Assembly: GCF_004322775.1 (NCBI RefSeq)
Contig: NZ_CP036403.1
Span: forward strand, 4,030,001-4,094,000
Length of the DNA stretch: 64,000 bases
DNA from: Ornithinimicrobium sufpigmenti
GTDB taxonomy: Bacteria; Actinomycetota; Actinomycetes; Actinomycetales; Dermatophilaceae
Reading direction: 5' to 3'
Part shown: positions 1 through 8,490 of the stretch, one piece after another
Layout: every line of letters begins with the position of its first letter
Position numbering within the stretch: the first letter of the stretch is position 1
Made by a program: the position numbers and the translations under genes
Notes under the pieces: model-generated
What the model was told of the DNA's origin: nothing
Database searches by the model: none
The model's input: the letters and a program-made list of their open reading frames with translations, nothing else

Positions 1-605
1 AGCACGCGGGCGCCGGCCTCCCGGGCGGCGGAGCGCAGCGAGCCGTCCCGGAGCCGGGCGTGGTACATCACCGGTGCACCGAAGGCCTCCGCCAGCTCGC
101 GGGTGCGCGGGTCCTCCAGGTCGCAGCGGATCTGCGGCAGGTTGGTGCGCCGGTCCGATCCGGTGTGCAGGTCGATCCCCACGTCGCACTTGTGCACGAC
201 CTCGTTCATGAACAGGTGGGCGATCCGGCCCGCGAGCGAGCCCCGCACCGAGCCCGGGAAGCTGCGGTTGAGGTCGCGCCTGTCCGGCATGTAGCGGTCA
301 CGGGTCATCACGCCCAGCACGTTGACGATGGGCACGGCGATGACGGTGCCGCGGATGCTCCGGGGGTCCAGCTGGGCCATCACCCGGCGGACGATCTCGA
401 TGCCGACGACCTCGTCGCCGTGGATCGCGGCGTTGACCCACACGGTCGGACCGTCCTCGCGGCCGTGGAGGACGTGTACGGGCAGGCTCACCTCGGCACC
501 CGTGACCAGTCGCGAGATCGGCAGGCTCACCTCCCGCCGGGAGCCGGCCCGCACCCTGACCTCGCCGATGGCGAACGACGGGCGTAGCCGCCGTCGTTCG
601 CTCAC
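1..605 (-). CDS. AspA/AstE-family zinc hydrolase (RimC-like), 3' end outside window
   Basis: Predicted zinc-dependent deacylase/peptidase of the succinylglutamate desuccinylase-aspartoacylase family. About 201 codons are visible; the C-terminus lies beyond the window start. The zinc site can be read: H62 and E65 in AAIHGDEVVG, and H147 in GIDLHTG. DLNRSFPG (111-118) is the usual substrate-binding patch. It starts with GTG, and that GTG overlaps the TGA of the upstream RimB-like gene by 4 nt (GTGA), so translation is probably coupled. Family knowledge: AspA/AstE-like proteins next to RimK and RimB are thought to hydrolyse or process amide-linked products. The actual substrate here is unknown. 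Confidence 0.85.
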   Translation of the reverse strand, partial: MSERRRLRPSFAIGEVRVRAGSRREVSLPISRLVTGAEVSLPVHVLHGREDGPTVWVNAAIHGDEVVGIEIVRRVMAQLDPRSIRGTVIAVPIVNVLGVMTRDRYMPDRRDLNRSFPGSVRGSLAGRIAHLFMNEVVHKCDVGIDLHTGSDRRTNLPQIRCDLEDPRTRELAEAFGAPVMYHARLRDGSLRSAAREAGARV

Positions 606-1090
606 GCGCGGCCCCAGTTGCGACGCCGCAGCTCCCGGGGCGGACGACCACCCAGGTAGGAGCGGGCCGGGTCCACGAGGTAGCCCTGCACCAGGACCTC
701 CCGTCCGACCAGCATCCGGAAACCCATCTCGTCACGGCCGGTGAGCGTCACCTCGGCCGGGACGGTCCGCCCGCCGAGCACGACGGGGAGCAGCACCACA
801 TACCTCTCCTCGGCGTGGCCGGAGGAGGACCGGACCGTGCGCGAGTCGTGGACGGGCAGCTCCACGACCACCTCGTCCTCGGCGGTCGCCTGCCACGGGT
901 GGACGACGAAGCGGACCCAGTCGTGCCCGTCGCGGTCGAAGGTGCGCAGGTCGAAGGCGTGCAGGGAGGAGGTCTTCGCGCCCGTGTCCACCTTGGCCTT
1001 GACCCAGTCCACCCCTACCTCGGGCAGGCGCACCCATTCCCGCCAGCCGACGACGGTCTGCTCTGTGGTGTGATGGGCTCGCTCCGACAC
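602..1090 (-). CDS. RimB-like retropepsin-type protease (annotated as ATP-dependent zinc protease)
   Basis: Small (162 aa) single-domain protein of the family Pfam calls Zn_protease, now regarded as retropepsin-like aspartic proteases. The catalytic motif VDTGAKTSS sits at residues 34-42 (D35). MGFRMLVGRE and an HPWQATAED-type segment follow, as in the family. I prefer the GTG at 1090: GAGAGGA lies 7 nt upstream of it, while the GTG at 1096 has no room for a ribosome site. It is in one operon with the AspA/AstE-like gene and divergent from rimK, with only about 25 bp between the two start codons. Known context: RimB proteins travel with RimK glutamate ligases and are thought to trim or reverse the modification. 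Confidence 0.85.
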   Translation of the reverse strand: MSERAHHTTEQTVVGWREWVRLPEVGVDWVKAKVDTGAKTSSLHAFDLRTFDRDGHDWVRFVVHPWQATAEDEVVVELPVHDSRTVRSSSGHAEERYVVLLPVVLGGRTVPAEVTLTGRDEMGFRMLVGREVLVQGYLVDPARSYLGGRPPRELRRRNWGRA

Positions 1091-1115
1091 CTGCACATCC
1101 TCTCAGGAAGCATCC

Positions 1116-2318
1116 ATGAAGCTCGCCATCCTCTCCCGGTCGCTGCGCGCCTACTCCACCCAGCGCCTGCGCACCGCCGCCCTCGACCGGGGTCACCAGG
1201 TCAAGGTGCTGGATACCCTGCGCTTCGGGATCGACCTCACCGGCGAGGAACCGGACCTGTCCTTCAGAGGGAGGCAGCTGTCCAGCTACGACGCGATCCT
1301 GCCCCGGATCGGGGCGTCGGTCACCTACTTCGGCACCGCGGTGGTGCGGCAGTTCGAGCAGATGGACGTCTACACGCCCAACACCGCCAACGGCATCATG
1401 AACAGCCGGGACAAGCTGCGCGCCACGCAGATCCTGTCCCGCCACGCGATCGCGATGCCGGCGACCGCGTTCGTGCGCAACCGCGACGACGTGCGCAGCG
1501 CGATCTCGATGGTCGGCGGGGCCCCGGTCGTCATCAAGCTGCTCGAGGGCACCCAGGGCATCGGCGTCATCCTCGCCCCGACCGCGAAGGTCGCCGAGGC
1601 GATCATCGAGACCCTGCACGGCACCAACCAGCAGGTGCTCATCCAGCACTTCGTCAAGGAGTCGAGGGGCAAGGACATCCGCGCCCTGGTCGTCGGGGAC
1701 CGGGTGGTCGCGGCCATGCGGCGACGGGCCCAGGGCGATGAGTTCCGCTCCAACGTCCACCGCGGCGGCAGCGTCGAGGGCGTCGAGCTGGACCCGGCCT
1801 ACGCCGAGGTCGCGGTCCGCGCCGCGCACATCATGGGCCTGCGGGTGGCCGGCGTGGACATGCTCGAGGGCGACGAGGGGCCGCTGGTCATGGAGGTCAA
1901 CTCCTCACCCGGCCTGCAGGGCATCGAGGCGGCGACCAAGCTGGACGTCGCCGGCGCGATCGTCGACTACATCGCCGACCAGGTCGGTTTCCCGGACATC
2001 GACGTGCGCCAGCGCCTCGCCGTCTCCACGGGGTATGGCGTGGCCGAGATCGCGGTGATGTCCGGCTCGGACATGATCGGCAAGACCCTCGCCGAGTCCG
2101 GGCTGCGGGAGAACGACATCCAGGTGCTCACCCTGCACCGCGGCACCCGGGTCGTGCCCAACCCGCTGCCGGGCAAGGAGCTCGAGGACGGCGACCGGCT
2201 GCTGTGCTTCGGCCGGCTGGAGAACATGCGCTCCCTCATCCCGGCCCGCTCGCGGCGGCCCCGTCGCGTGCGCCGGCTGCCCAAGAACCCGATCCTGGAG
2301 CACGAGAGCGCCTCGTAG
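1116..2318 (+). CDS. rimK: RimK-type alpha-L-glutamate ligase with C-terminal RCK_C-like domain
   Basis: ATP-grasp ligase that adds glutamate to a protein or small-molecule acceptor. An N-terminal pre-ATP-grasp domain (about 1-95) is followed by the ATP-grasp core, with PVVIKLLEGTQGIGVIL and the metal/ATP motif MEVNSSPGLQGIE. E. coli RimK is about 300 aa; this one has 400 aa. The extra tail (about residues 305-385, ending in LEDGDRLLCFG) reads like a TrkA-C/RCK_C ligand-binding fold (MSGSDMIGKTLAES...GTRVVPNP). An AGGA-type ribosome site precedes ATG 1116. Divergent RimB- and AspA-like genes complete a RimK-RimB-RimC set. Confidence 0.88.
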   Translation: MKLAILSRSLRAYSTQRLRTAALDRGHQVKVLDTLRFGIDLTGEEPDLSFRGRQLSSYDAILPRIGASVTYFGTAVVRQFEQMDVYTPNTANGIMNSRDKLRATQILSRHAIAMPATAFVRNRDDVRSAISMVGGAPVVIKLLEGTQGIGVILAPTAKVAEAIIETLHGTNQQVLIQHFVKESRGKDIRALVVGDRVVAAMRRRAQGDEFRSNVHRGGSVEGVELDPAYAEVAVRAAHIMGLRVAGVDMLEGDEGPLVMEVNSSPGLQGIEAATKLDVAGAIVDYIADQVGFPDIDVRQRLAVSTGYGVAEIAVMSGSDMIGKTLAESGLRENDIQVLTLHRGTRVVPNPLPGKELEDGDRLLCFGRLENMRSLIPARSRRPRRVRRLPKNPILEHESAS

Positions 2319-2341
2319 GTCCTGGAGCCCCGGGCCAGGCG

Positions 2342-3031
2342 TCAGCGCTGAGCCGCGGCGTCCAGCGCCTCGGCGATGGGGGTCGGCCCGTTGACGAACT
2401 CGATCATCACGCCGCCCAGGTCGTCGCGCTCGACGACGGCCGCCAGGACGCGCGCCACGTCGGCGCGGGAGACCTGCGACTGCCCGACCACCGACGGGTC
2501 GCGGTCGGCGTCGTCCGGGCCGTAGCCCACGACGAGCAGGTGGCCCGTCGGGGCCTCGAGGGACAGGGCACCGGGGGCGACGATCGTCCAGGCGAGGTCG
2601 GTGCCGCGCAGGTGCTCGTCAGCGGCGGCCTTGGCCTCGGCGTAGGCGAAGAAGGAGTTGTCCTCCGGTACACCGTGGTCGGTGGTCGCACCGAGGTAGG
2701 AGACGATCACGTAGCGCGGGACCCCGGCCGCCACGGCGGCGTCCATGGTCCGGATCGCGGCGTCGCGGTCGACCGCGAAGGTGCGCTCCGGGTCACCGCC
2801 GCCCGCGCCGGCCGACCAGACGACGACGTCGTGGCCGCGCAGCAGCTCGGTCAGCTCCTCGACCGACAGCGACTGCACGTCGGCGACGACGGGGTTGGCC
2901 CCGCGCTCGGCGATGGCGGCCTGCTGGTCCGGGTTGCGGATGATGGCATCGACCTCGTGCCCCGCCTCGCTCAGCAGCGGGTGCAGCTCGAGGGCGATCT
3001 TTCCGTGTCCTCCGATGATGGCGATACGCAT
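2342..3031 (-). CDS. NAD(P)-binding atypical short-chain dehydrogenase (NmrA/YwnB-like)
   Basis: Rossmann-fold protein of 229 aa with the nucleotide motif MRIAIIGGHGKIALEL at its very N-terminus. FFAYAEAKAAADEHLRGTDL carries a YxxxK-like pair, and TIVAPGALS follows. Proteins of this class bind NAD(P)H and reduce quinones, or act as redox sensors; no substrate can be named. The start at 3031 is chosen because the nucleotide-binding motif begins there. Longer in-frame extensions upstream have no family similarity. Convergent with rimK (23 bp gap). Confidence 0.8.
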   Translation of the reverse strand: MRIAIIGGHGKIALELHPLLSEAGHEVDAIIRNPDQQAAIAERGANPVVADVQSLSVEELTELLRGHDVVVWSAGAGGGDPERTFAVDRDAAIRTMDAAVAAGVPRYVIVSYLGATTDHGVPEDNSFFAYAEAKAAADEHLRGTDLAWTIVAPGALSLEAPTGHLLVVGYGPDDADRDPSVVGQSQVSRADVARVLAAVVERDDLGGVMIEFVNGPTPIAEALDAAAQR

Positions 3032-3152
3032 ACCAGGGACAGCGCATCTCGGGTGCTCGATGTTCCCCGTGCCCTCCCGAGCCCGTGCCACCCTGCCCCG
3101 GCCCCTGCCCCTTCAGGTGTGCGCCGACGACGGGAGGCGGCACCATACCGTC

Positions 3153-4160
3153 ATGACCCGCCTGCGCACGGTGAAGCCCGGGAGCAAGGGCTGGACCCGC
3201 CGACGCGCGGGCTCCGGCTTCACCTACCTCGACCACGACGGCAACCGCCTGCCGCAGGAGGAGGTCGACCGGATCAAGGCGCTGGCCATCCCGCCCGCCT
3301 GGAAGGACGTGTGGATCTGCCCCGTCGCCCACGGCCACATCCAAGCCGTCGGCACCGACGAGGCCGGGCGGCGGCAGTACCTCTACCACCCGACGTGGCG
3401 CGAGCAGCGGGACGAGGCGAAGTTCCGGCGGATCATCGAGGCGTCGGAACGGCTCCCTCAGGCCCGGCGGCGGGTCACCCGCGACCTGCGGCGCGAGGGT
3501 ATGCCGCTCCAGCGGGCCTGCGCCACCGCCGTCCGGATGCTGGACCTGGGGTACTTCCGGATCGGCAACGACGTCTACACCGACACCCACGGCTCGTTCG
3601 GGCTGACCACCCTGGAGCGCTCGCACGTGCGCAAGGTCGCCGAGGGGCTGCGCTTCACCTTCGTCGGCAAGAGCGGGATCCAGCAGGACCTGACCATCTC
3701 CGACGACGACGTGGCTGCCTCCCTTCGGGTGATGCGCTCCCGGCGGGACGGCACCAGCCGGCTCCTGGCCTGGAGGGACGACAACGGCGCCTGGCACCTG
3801 CTCACCTCCGACGACGTCAACGCCTACCTGGCCGACATCTTCGACCACGAGCTGACTGCCAAGGACTTCCGCACCTGGCACGCGACCGTGCACGCGGCGG
3901 TCGCGCTGGCCGCCTCGCCGGAGCCGGGCGACAGCAAGACCAGCCAGCGTCGTGCGGTCAAGGAGGCGGTGGAGGAGGTCTCGGACTACCTGGGCAACAC
4001 CCCGACGATCGCCAAGGGCTCCTACATCGACCCGCGCGTCATCGAGGCCTACGAGGAGGGCGAGACGATCACCGTGCCGGGCGCGTCGTCGGGGACGAGC
4101 GCCCGGACCCGGCAGAGCGCGGTCGAGAAGGCGGTGCGGGACCTGCTGTCGGACGACTGA
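3153..4160 (+). CDS. Type IB DNA topoisomerase
   Basis: Eukaryote/poxvirus-type topoisomerase that relaxes supercoils through a 3'-phosphotyrosyl intermediate. 335 aa matches the bacterial TopIB length. N-terminal domain (about 1-85) has GFTYLDHDGNRL and IPPAWKDVWICP. The catalytic domain contains the conserved RIGNDVYTDTHGSFGLTTL and FVGKSG blocks. The terminal GSYIDPRVIEAY carries the likely active-site tyrosine. The start at 3153 (MTRLRTVKPG) fits family starts; a weak CACCAT hexamer ends 6 nt upstream, so a leaderless message is possible. Bacterial TopIB is usually accessory, alongside TopA and gyrase. Confidence 0.9.
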   Translation: MTRLRTVKPGSKGWTRRRAGSGFTYLDHDGNRLPQEEVDRIKALAIPPAWKDVWICPVAHGHIQAVGTDEAGRRQYLYHPTWREQRDEAKFRRIIEASERLPQARRRVTRDLRREGMPLQRACATAVRMLDLGYFRIGNDVYTDTHGSFGLTTLERSHVRKVAEGLRFTFVGKSGIQQDLTISDDDVAASLRVMRSRRDGTSRLLAWRDDNGAWHLLTSDDVNAYLADIFDHELTAKDFRTWHATVHAAVALAASPEPGDSKTSQRRAVKEAVEEVSDYLGNTPTIAKGSYIDPRVIEAYEEGETITVPGASSGTSARTRQSAVEKAVRDLLSDD

Positions 4161-4167
4161 GCTCCGT

Positions 4168-4184
4168 CCGCAGGTCGTCTGCGG
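4168..4184. terminator. Hairpin between convergent topoisomerase IB and whiB genes
   Basis: Perfect 6-bp stem CCGCAG/CTGCGG with a 5-nt loop (gtcgt), 8 nt after the topoisomerase stop codon. No T-run follows, as is common in high-GC actinobacteria. It could serve both converging genes. Confidence 0.45.
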
Positions 4185-4219
4185 GTGGTCAGGTGGTCAG
4201 CGAGCTCGCCCGAGGGTCG

Positions 4220-4510
4220 TCAGCTCGCCTTGTCCGCGTCTTCGCTGCGGTAGATGGCCTCGCGCTCGTCCTCGGTCAGACCACCCCAGACGCCGTAGGG
4301 CTCGCGGACGCGCAGGGCGTGGTCGCGGCAGGTGTCGAGCACCGGACAGGTGCCGCAGACCGCCTTCGCCCGCTGGACGCGGCGCTCCCGCGAGGGGCCG
4401 CGCTCACCCTCCGGGTGGAAAAAGATGTCGGGGCTGGCATCACGGCAGGCACCGTTCTGTTGCCACTCCCACACCTCGATCATCGGCTCCAGGGCCTCGG
4501 ACTGGGTCAT
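4220..4510 (-). CDS. whiB3: WhiB-family iron-sulfur regulator, WhiB3/WhiD-like
   Basis: 96-aa [4Fe-4S] transcriptional regulator that partners with the primary sigma factor. Four cysteines fit the family pattern: C22, C52, C55, C61 (ACRD, AVCGTCPVLDTC). The sigma-contact motif GVWGG follows at 73-77. The context WEWQQNGACRD...FFHPEGERG...REPYGVWGGLTEDER resembles M. tuberculosis WhiB3 and Streptomyces WhiD rather than WhiB1, WhiB2 or WhiB4. AAGGAGG lies 9 nt upstream of ATG 4510, which fixes the start. The 5' region up to 4619 is AT-richer (TTGACCAAAACATGGG on the other strand) and probably holds the promoter. Confidence 0.9.
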   Translation of the reverse strand: MTQSEALEPMIEVWEWQQNGACRDASPDIFFHPEGERGPSRERRVQRAKAVCGTCPVLDTCRDHALRVREPYGVWGGLTEDEREAIYRSEDADKAS

Positions 4511-4619
4511 CGTCCAACCACCTCCTTCATGGGGCACTCAACCTCATGTCGAGGCGGAAGGTTACCGATTTGACCAAAACATGGGAAAAGATCACCCCTG
4601 GGGGTGCGAAAACGGGGTC

Positions 4620-6155
4620 TCACCAGGGCAGTTTCCGCTCCGGAAGGGAGCTGCGCCGCCGACCCCTCAGCGTCCGGTCCAGGTCCAGCCTCCGCACGGC
4701 GAGCGCGTCGGTGAGATAGCTCTGCCGCATCCGCCACGGGTCGCGGTCACCCTGGTCCGGCAGGCTGCCCTCGGCCCGGCGCAGGTAGCCGGCGTCCAGG
4801 CCCATGAGCGGGCGCCGGTCCATCCCGGGCTCCTCCCGCTCCTCCATGGGGACGGCCACGGCATACCCCCGGTCCTCCATCCACGACAGCACCCGCGCCA
4901 CCAGGCGCGCGGTGAGGTCGGACCGCAGGGTCCAGGAGGCGTTGACGTAGCCGACGGTGAAGGCGAAGTTGGGCAGGCCGGTGATCATCGCGCCGGCCCA
5001 GACCAGCTGCTCGCCCAGCGGCACGGGTATGCCGTCCACCTGCGGCTCGATCCCGCCCGCGACCTGGACGCGCAGGCCGGTGGCGGTGACGAGCACGTCG
5101 GCTGGCACGACCTCGCCGGTGCGCAGCCTGACCCCCTCCGGGACGACCCGCTCGATGGTGCCGGTGACAATGCGGGCGCGGCCGCTGCGCAGGGCGGCGA
5201 AGAAGTCGCCGTCGGGTGCGGCGCAGAGCCGCTGGTCCCACGGGTCGTAGGGCGGGGTCAGGTGGGCGTCGACGTAGTCCCGCGCGGCGTCGTCGCCGCC
5301 CAGGGCCCGGGCCGCCCGGTCGGTCAGCACGCGGCCGGCCAGCCGCGGCGCGGCGCGCATCGCGGCCCACAGCGCGGACCCGGTCAGCACGTTCTTCGTC
5401 CGCGCGAGCCGGTGGGCCGGTCCTGCGGGCAGCAACCACCGCGCCCGGTCGGCGAACCGGTCCCGGGAGGGGATCGAGCCCACCCAGGTAGGGGTGCGCT
5501 GCAGCATCGTCACCTGCGCCGCGACCTGGCCGTCCTCACCAGGCTGGGCCAGGGCCGGCACCAGCGTGATCGCCGTCGCCCCGGAGCCGACGACCACCAC
5601 CCGGCGCCCGTCGTAGCTCAGGTCCGCCGGCCAGAACTGCGGGTGGACCACGTCGCCGGAGAAGTCCGCCAGCCCGGGGACCTGGGCGTCGTGCGGGTCG
5701 TCGTAGGAGTAGTAGCCGGTGCAGACGTGCAGGAACCGGCAGGTCCGCTCCTGCCGACCCTCCGGGGTCTGGACGGTCAGCGTCCAGCGGGCGGCTGCCG
5801 TGTCGAAGGAGGCACCGACCACCTTGTGCCGCAGCCGGACCCGCTCGGTGATGCCGTGCTCGGCAGCGGTCTGCCGGAGGTAGTCGAGGATCTGTGCCCC
5901 GGACCCGATCGCCTCCTGCTCGCGCCACGGGGCGAAGGGGTAGGCGAGGGTGAACATGTCGGAGTCGGACCGCACCCCCGGGTAGCGGAAGAGGCTCCAC
6001 GTGCCGCCCAGGTCGTCCCGGGCCTCGAGGACCTCCAGGCGCAGGTGCGGCAGGGCCGTGCGCAGCCGGTGCGCGGCGCCGATCCCGGACAGCCCCGCCC
6101 CGACGACCACGACGTCGACGTCCACCGGCGCGCCGAGGTCGGCCAGCCCTGTCAT
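4620..6155 (-). CDS. Baeyer-Villiger-type flavin monooxygenase (EthA-like)
   Basis: FAD/NADPH monooxygenase of 511 aa. Two Rossmann motifs are visible: GAGLSG at 19-24 and VVGSGATA further on. The Baeyer-Villiger fingerprint FxGxxxHxxxWP is present as FSGDVVHPQFWP. Such enzymes insert oxygen next to a carbonyl, turning ketones into esters; EthA of mycobacteria also oxidises thioamides. Its ATG overlaps the TGA of the upstream esterase gene (ATGA), so the pair is one operon. The product ester could be cut by that esterase. Substrate unknown. Confidence 0.88.
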   Translation of the reverse strand: MTGLADLGAPVDVDVVVVGAGLSGIGAAHRLRTALPHLRLEVLEARDDLGGTWSLFRYPGVRSDSDMFTLAYPFAPWREQEAIGSGAQILDYLRQTAAEHGITERVRLRHKVVGASFDTAAARWTLTVQTPEGRQERTCRFLHVCTGYYSYDDPHDAQVPGLADFSGDVVHPQFWPADLSYDGRRVVVVGSGATAITLVPALAQPGEDGQVAAQVTMLQRTPTWVGSIPSRDRFADRARWLLPAGPAHRLARTKNVLTGSALWAAMRAAPRLAGRVLTDRAARALGGDDAARDYVDAHLTPPYDPWDQRLCAAPDGDFFAALRSGRARIVTGTIERVVPEGVRLRTGEVVPADVLVTATGLRVQVAGGIEPQVDGIPVPLGEQLVWAGAMITGLPNFAFTVGYVNASWTLRSDLTARLVARVLSWMEDRGYAVAVPMEEREEPGMDRRPLMGLDAGYLRRAEGSLPDQGDRDPWRMRQSYLTDALAVRRLDLDRTLRGRRRSSLPERKLPW

Positions 6156-7123
6156 CCGCGCGCCGACCCCAGCGACGCCTGCACGCCGGCCAGCAGCGCG
6201 ACGCGGTCCCGGCGCCCTTCCGGGGTGGGCAGCAGGACGTGCACGTGCGGGGACCCTTCCGCCACCTGGACGGTGATGTCGGTCCCGGCCTCCCGGCAGC
6301 GACGCTCCAGGACCGCGACGTCGGGCCAGCAGATGTCCCGGGTGCCGGAGTAGACCTGGATCGGCGGCAGCCCGGAGAGGTCGCCGAAGACCGGGCTGAC
6401 CCTCGGGTCCTGCAGGTCGAGGTCGCCGGCCCAGGCCTCCAGCAGCGGCGCGGTGCCGGCCCGGGAGAGCCACGGGTCGGAGGGCTCCACCTCCGCGATG
6501 GCAGGGTTGGACTGGCTCAGGTCGAGGGCCGGGCTGATCAGGGTCACGCCGACGAGCCGGGGGTCGCCGCGCAGGTGCTGGGCGGCCAGCAGGGCGATGG
6601 CGCCACCGGCGGAGTCACCGGCGAGGTGGATGCGCACGCTCGCCGGGCCGTCCCCCTCCCGGCGGGTGACGAGCTCCACCACCGCGTCGACCAGCGCGAA
6701 GACCTCCTCGCCCGTGTGCTGGGGCGCACGGCCGTAGTGCGGCACGTACACCGGCGCGCCGGTCGCGTCCGCGAGGTCGCCGATCAACCGCCAGTGCTGT
6801 CGGGCGATGCCGTGCACGAAGGCGCCGCCGTGGAAGTAGACGACCGCGGCCCTCGGAACGGATGGCCCCGGGGTCGTCGTCGTGGTCGTCGTCGGGGTCG
6901 TCGTCGGGGTCGTCGCCCTGGGAGCCGGCCGCACCCGGTCGAGGGCGGGCCGGCCGGGGACCGGCAGGGCGTGCCGGCGCACCCGGGCGCGCAGCGGGGC
7001 CGGGGGTGGAGCCGGCGGCTTCCCGCGGGTCAGCGAGCGCAGCCCGCGTGCGCGGGTGGCGGTGGCCGGGTGCAGGGCCAGGCGCAGATAGGTCACGACG
7101 CCTCGGTTCTGCCAGCTGGTCAC
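6152..7123 (-). CDS. Alpha/beta hydrolase, HSL-type esterase
   Basis: 323-aa serine esterase of the hormone-sensitive-lipase group. The oxyanion motif is FHGGAF, and the nucleophile elbow is GDSAGG. Acid and histidine lie near SGTRDICWPD and SPHVHVLLP. An unusual Thr/Pro tract (TTPTTTPTTTTTTTPG, about residues 70-85) comes from a GTC/GAC-rich slippage-prone DNA stretch at about 6872-6922. Start GTG 7123 has TAACGT 7 nt upstream and no ribosome site, so the message is probably leaderless. First gene of the operon with the Baeyer-Villiger enzyme. Confidence 0.85.
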   Translation of the reverse strand: MTSWQNRGVVTYLRLALHPATATRARGLRSLTRGKPPAPPPAPLRARVRRHALPVPGRPALDRVRPAPRATTPTTTPTTTTTTTPGPSVPRAAVVYFHGGAFVHGIARQHWRLIGDLADATGAPVYVPHYGRAPQHTGEEVFALVDAVVELVTRREGDGPASVRIHLAGDSAGGAIALLAAQHLRGDPRLVGVTLISPALDLSQSNPAIAEVEPSDPWLSRAGTAPLLEAWAGDLDLQDPRVSPVFGDLSGLPPIQVYSGTRDICWPDVAVLERRCREAGTDITVQVAEGSPHVHVLLPTPEGRRDRVALLAGVQASLGSARG

Positions 7124-7130
7124 GGGTGCG

Positions 7131-7136
7131 ACGTTA
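7131..7136 (-). promoter_or_regulatory. Leaderless -10 element for the esterase-monooxygenase operon
   Basis: TAACGT on the minus strand, 7 nt before GTG 7123. The divergent amylase promoter lies 60 bp away. Confidence 0.55.
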
Positions 7137-7196
7137 GCGTTCGACGTGAACGTTCGACCTGAGCGGCCGACGTGAGCGCACCACCGTGGGACCTCC

Positions 7197-7202
7197 TACC
7201 CT
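7197..7202 (+). promoter_or_regulatory. Leaderless -10 element for the GH13 gene
   Basis: TACCCT followed by 6 nt (ggtccg) and ATG 7209. This matches TANNNT at the leaderless distance; no ribosome site is present. Confidence 0.6.
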
Positions 7203-7208
7203 GGTCCG

Positions 7209-8471
7209 ATGCCGACATCACCCACCTGGCCGGAGCACGCGATCTTCTGGCACGTCTACCCGCTCGGGTTCACCGGCGCGCCGGTGAGCGGGGAGGAGGC
7301 GAGGGCGGAGATCGCGCCCGGGGCCACGCCATACCCGCGCCTGCGGCACCTCACCCGCTGGCTGGACCACCTGGTGGAGCTGGGCTGCAACGGGCTGCTG
7401 CTCGGCCCGGTCTTTGCCTCGGCCGGACACGGCTACGACACCCTGGACCACCGTCGGATCGACCCCCGGCTGGGGACCGAGGAGGACTTCGCGGCGCTCG
7501 TCGGCGGCTGCCGTGCCCGCGGTGTGCGGCTCGTCCTGGACGGGGTCTTCAACCACCTGTCCGCCGAGCACCCCGTCGTGCGGCGGGGCGTCGAGGGCGG
7601 GCCGGACTCGGAGGCGGGACGGTGGCTGAAGTGGGTGGACGGCAACCCGCGGTGGTTCGAGGGGCACTCGGCGCTGGTCGAGCTGGACCTGACCCACCCC
7701 CCGGTCCGCGACGAGGTCGCCTCGGTGATGACTCACTGGCTGGAGCAGGGGGCGGACGGGTGGCGGCTGGACGCCGCCTATGCCCCGGGAGCGGAGGTAT
7801 GGCGTCCCGTCATCGAGCGGGTGCGCGCCACCCATCCGGAGGCGTGGATCGTCGGTGAGGTCATCCACGGCGACTACCCGGCCTTCGTGAGCGGGTCGGG
7901 CGTGGACTCGGTGACGCAGTACGAGCTGTGGAAGGCGACCTGGTCCGCGCTGCTCGACGCGAACCTCTACGAGCTGGACCACGGGCTGCGCCGGCACAGC
8001 GAGTTCCTGGACACCTTCGTGCCGCAGACCTTCGTCGGCAACCACGACGTCACCCGCATCGCCTCCAAGGTCGGCGAGGACGGGGCGGTCCTCGCCCTGA
8101 CGGTGCTGATGACCGTCGGCGGGGTCCCGTCGGTCTACTACGGGGACGAGGAGGGCTACACCGGCGTCAAGGAGGACCGGGCCGGCGGGGACGACGCGGT
8201 GCGGCCACGCTTCCCGCACGAGCCCGGTGACCTGGGGACCTGGGGTCAGCGGGTGCACCGCGCGCACGTCGACCTCATCGGCCTGCGGCGCCGGCACCCC
8301 TGGCTGGTGCGCGCCCGCACCGAGACCGTGACGTTGACCAACGAGCACCTCGTCTACCGGTCGGCCGGCCCCGAGGGTCAGTCGCTCGAGGTCGAGCTCG
8401 ACCTGCGCGGAGGCGCCCGCCGTGCGGTGGTCCGAGACGGCGAGGGCCAGCAGCTCTGGGCGTGGGGGTGA
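7209..8471 (+). CDS. GH13 alpha-amylase-family glycosidase
   Basis: 420-aa cytoplasmic (no signal peptide) GH13 enzyme acting on alpha-glucans or related sugars. Conserved regions in order: region I DGVFNH (VLDGVFNHLS), region II GWRLDAAY (nucleophile D), region III WIVGEVIHGDY (acid/base E), and region IV FVGNHDVTR (transition-state D). The family is large and covers amylases, trehalose enzymes and maltogenic hydrolases, so specificity cannot be assigned. A single-gene unit with its own leaderless promoter, convergent with the methyltransferase gene. Confidence 0.88.
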   Translation: MPTSPTWPEHAIFWHVYPLGFTGAPVSGEEARAEIAPGATPYPRLRHLTRWLDHLVELGCNGLLLGPVFASAGHGYDTLDHRRIDPRLGTEEDFAALVGGCRARGVRLVLDGVFNHLSAEHPVVRRGVEGGPDSEAGRWLKWVDGNPRWFEGHSALVELDLTHPPVRDEVASVMTHWLEQGADGWRLDAAYAPGAEVWRPVIERVRATHPEAWIVGEVIHGDYPAFVSGSGVDSVTQYELWKATWSALLDANLYELDHGLRRHSEFLDTFVPQTFVGNHDVTRIASKVGEDGAVLALTVLMTVGGVPSVYYGDEEGYTGVKEDRAGGDDAVRPRFPHEPGDLGTWGQRVHRAHVDLIGLRRRHPWLVRARTETVTLTNEHLVYRSAGPEGQSLEVELDLRGGARRAVVRDGEGQQLWAWG

Positions 8472-8490
8472 TCCTGCCGGTGACCCGGCG

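Noticed and set aside
2204..4573. 789-codon open frame on the plus strand and similar very long frames elsewhere (for example 4332-6353, 32-35 kb antisense)
   Set aside because: High-GC DNA lacks stop codons by chance. These frames have low-complexity Arg/Ala/Gly/Pro translations and lie antisense to, or out of frame with, genes with clear family motifs.
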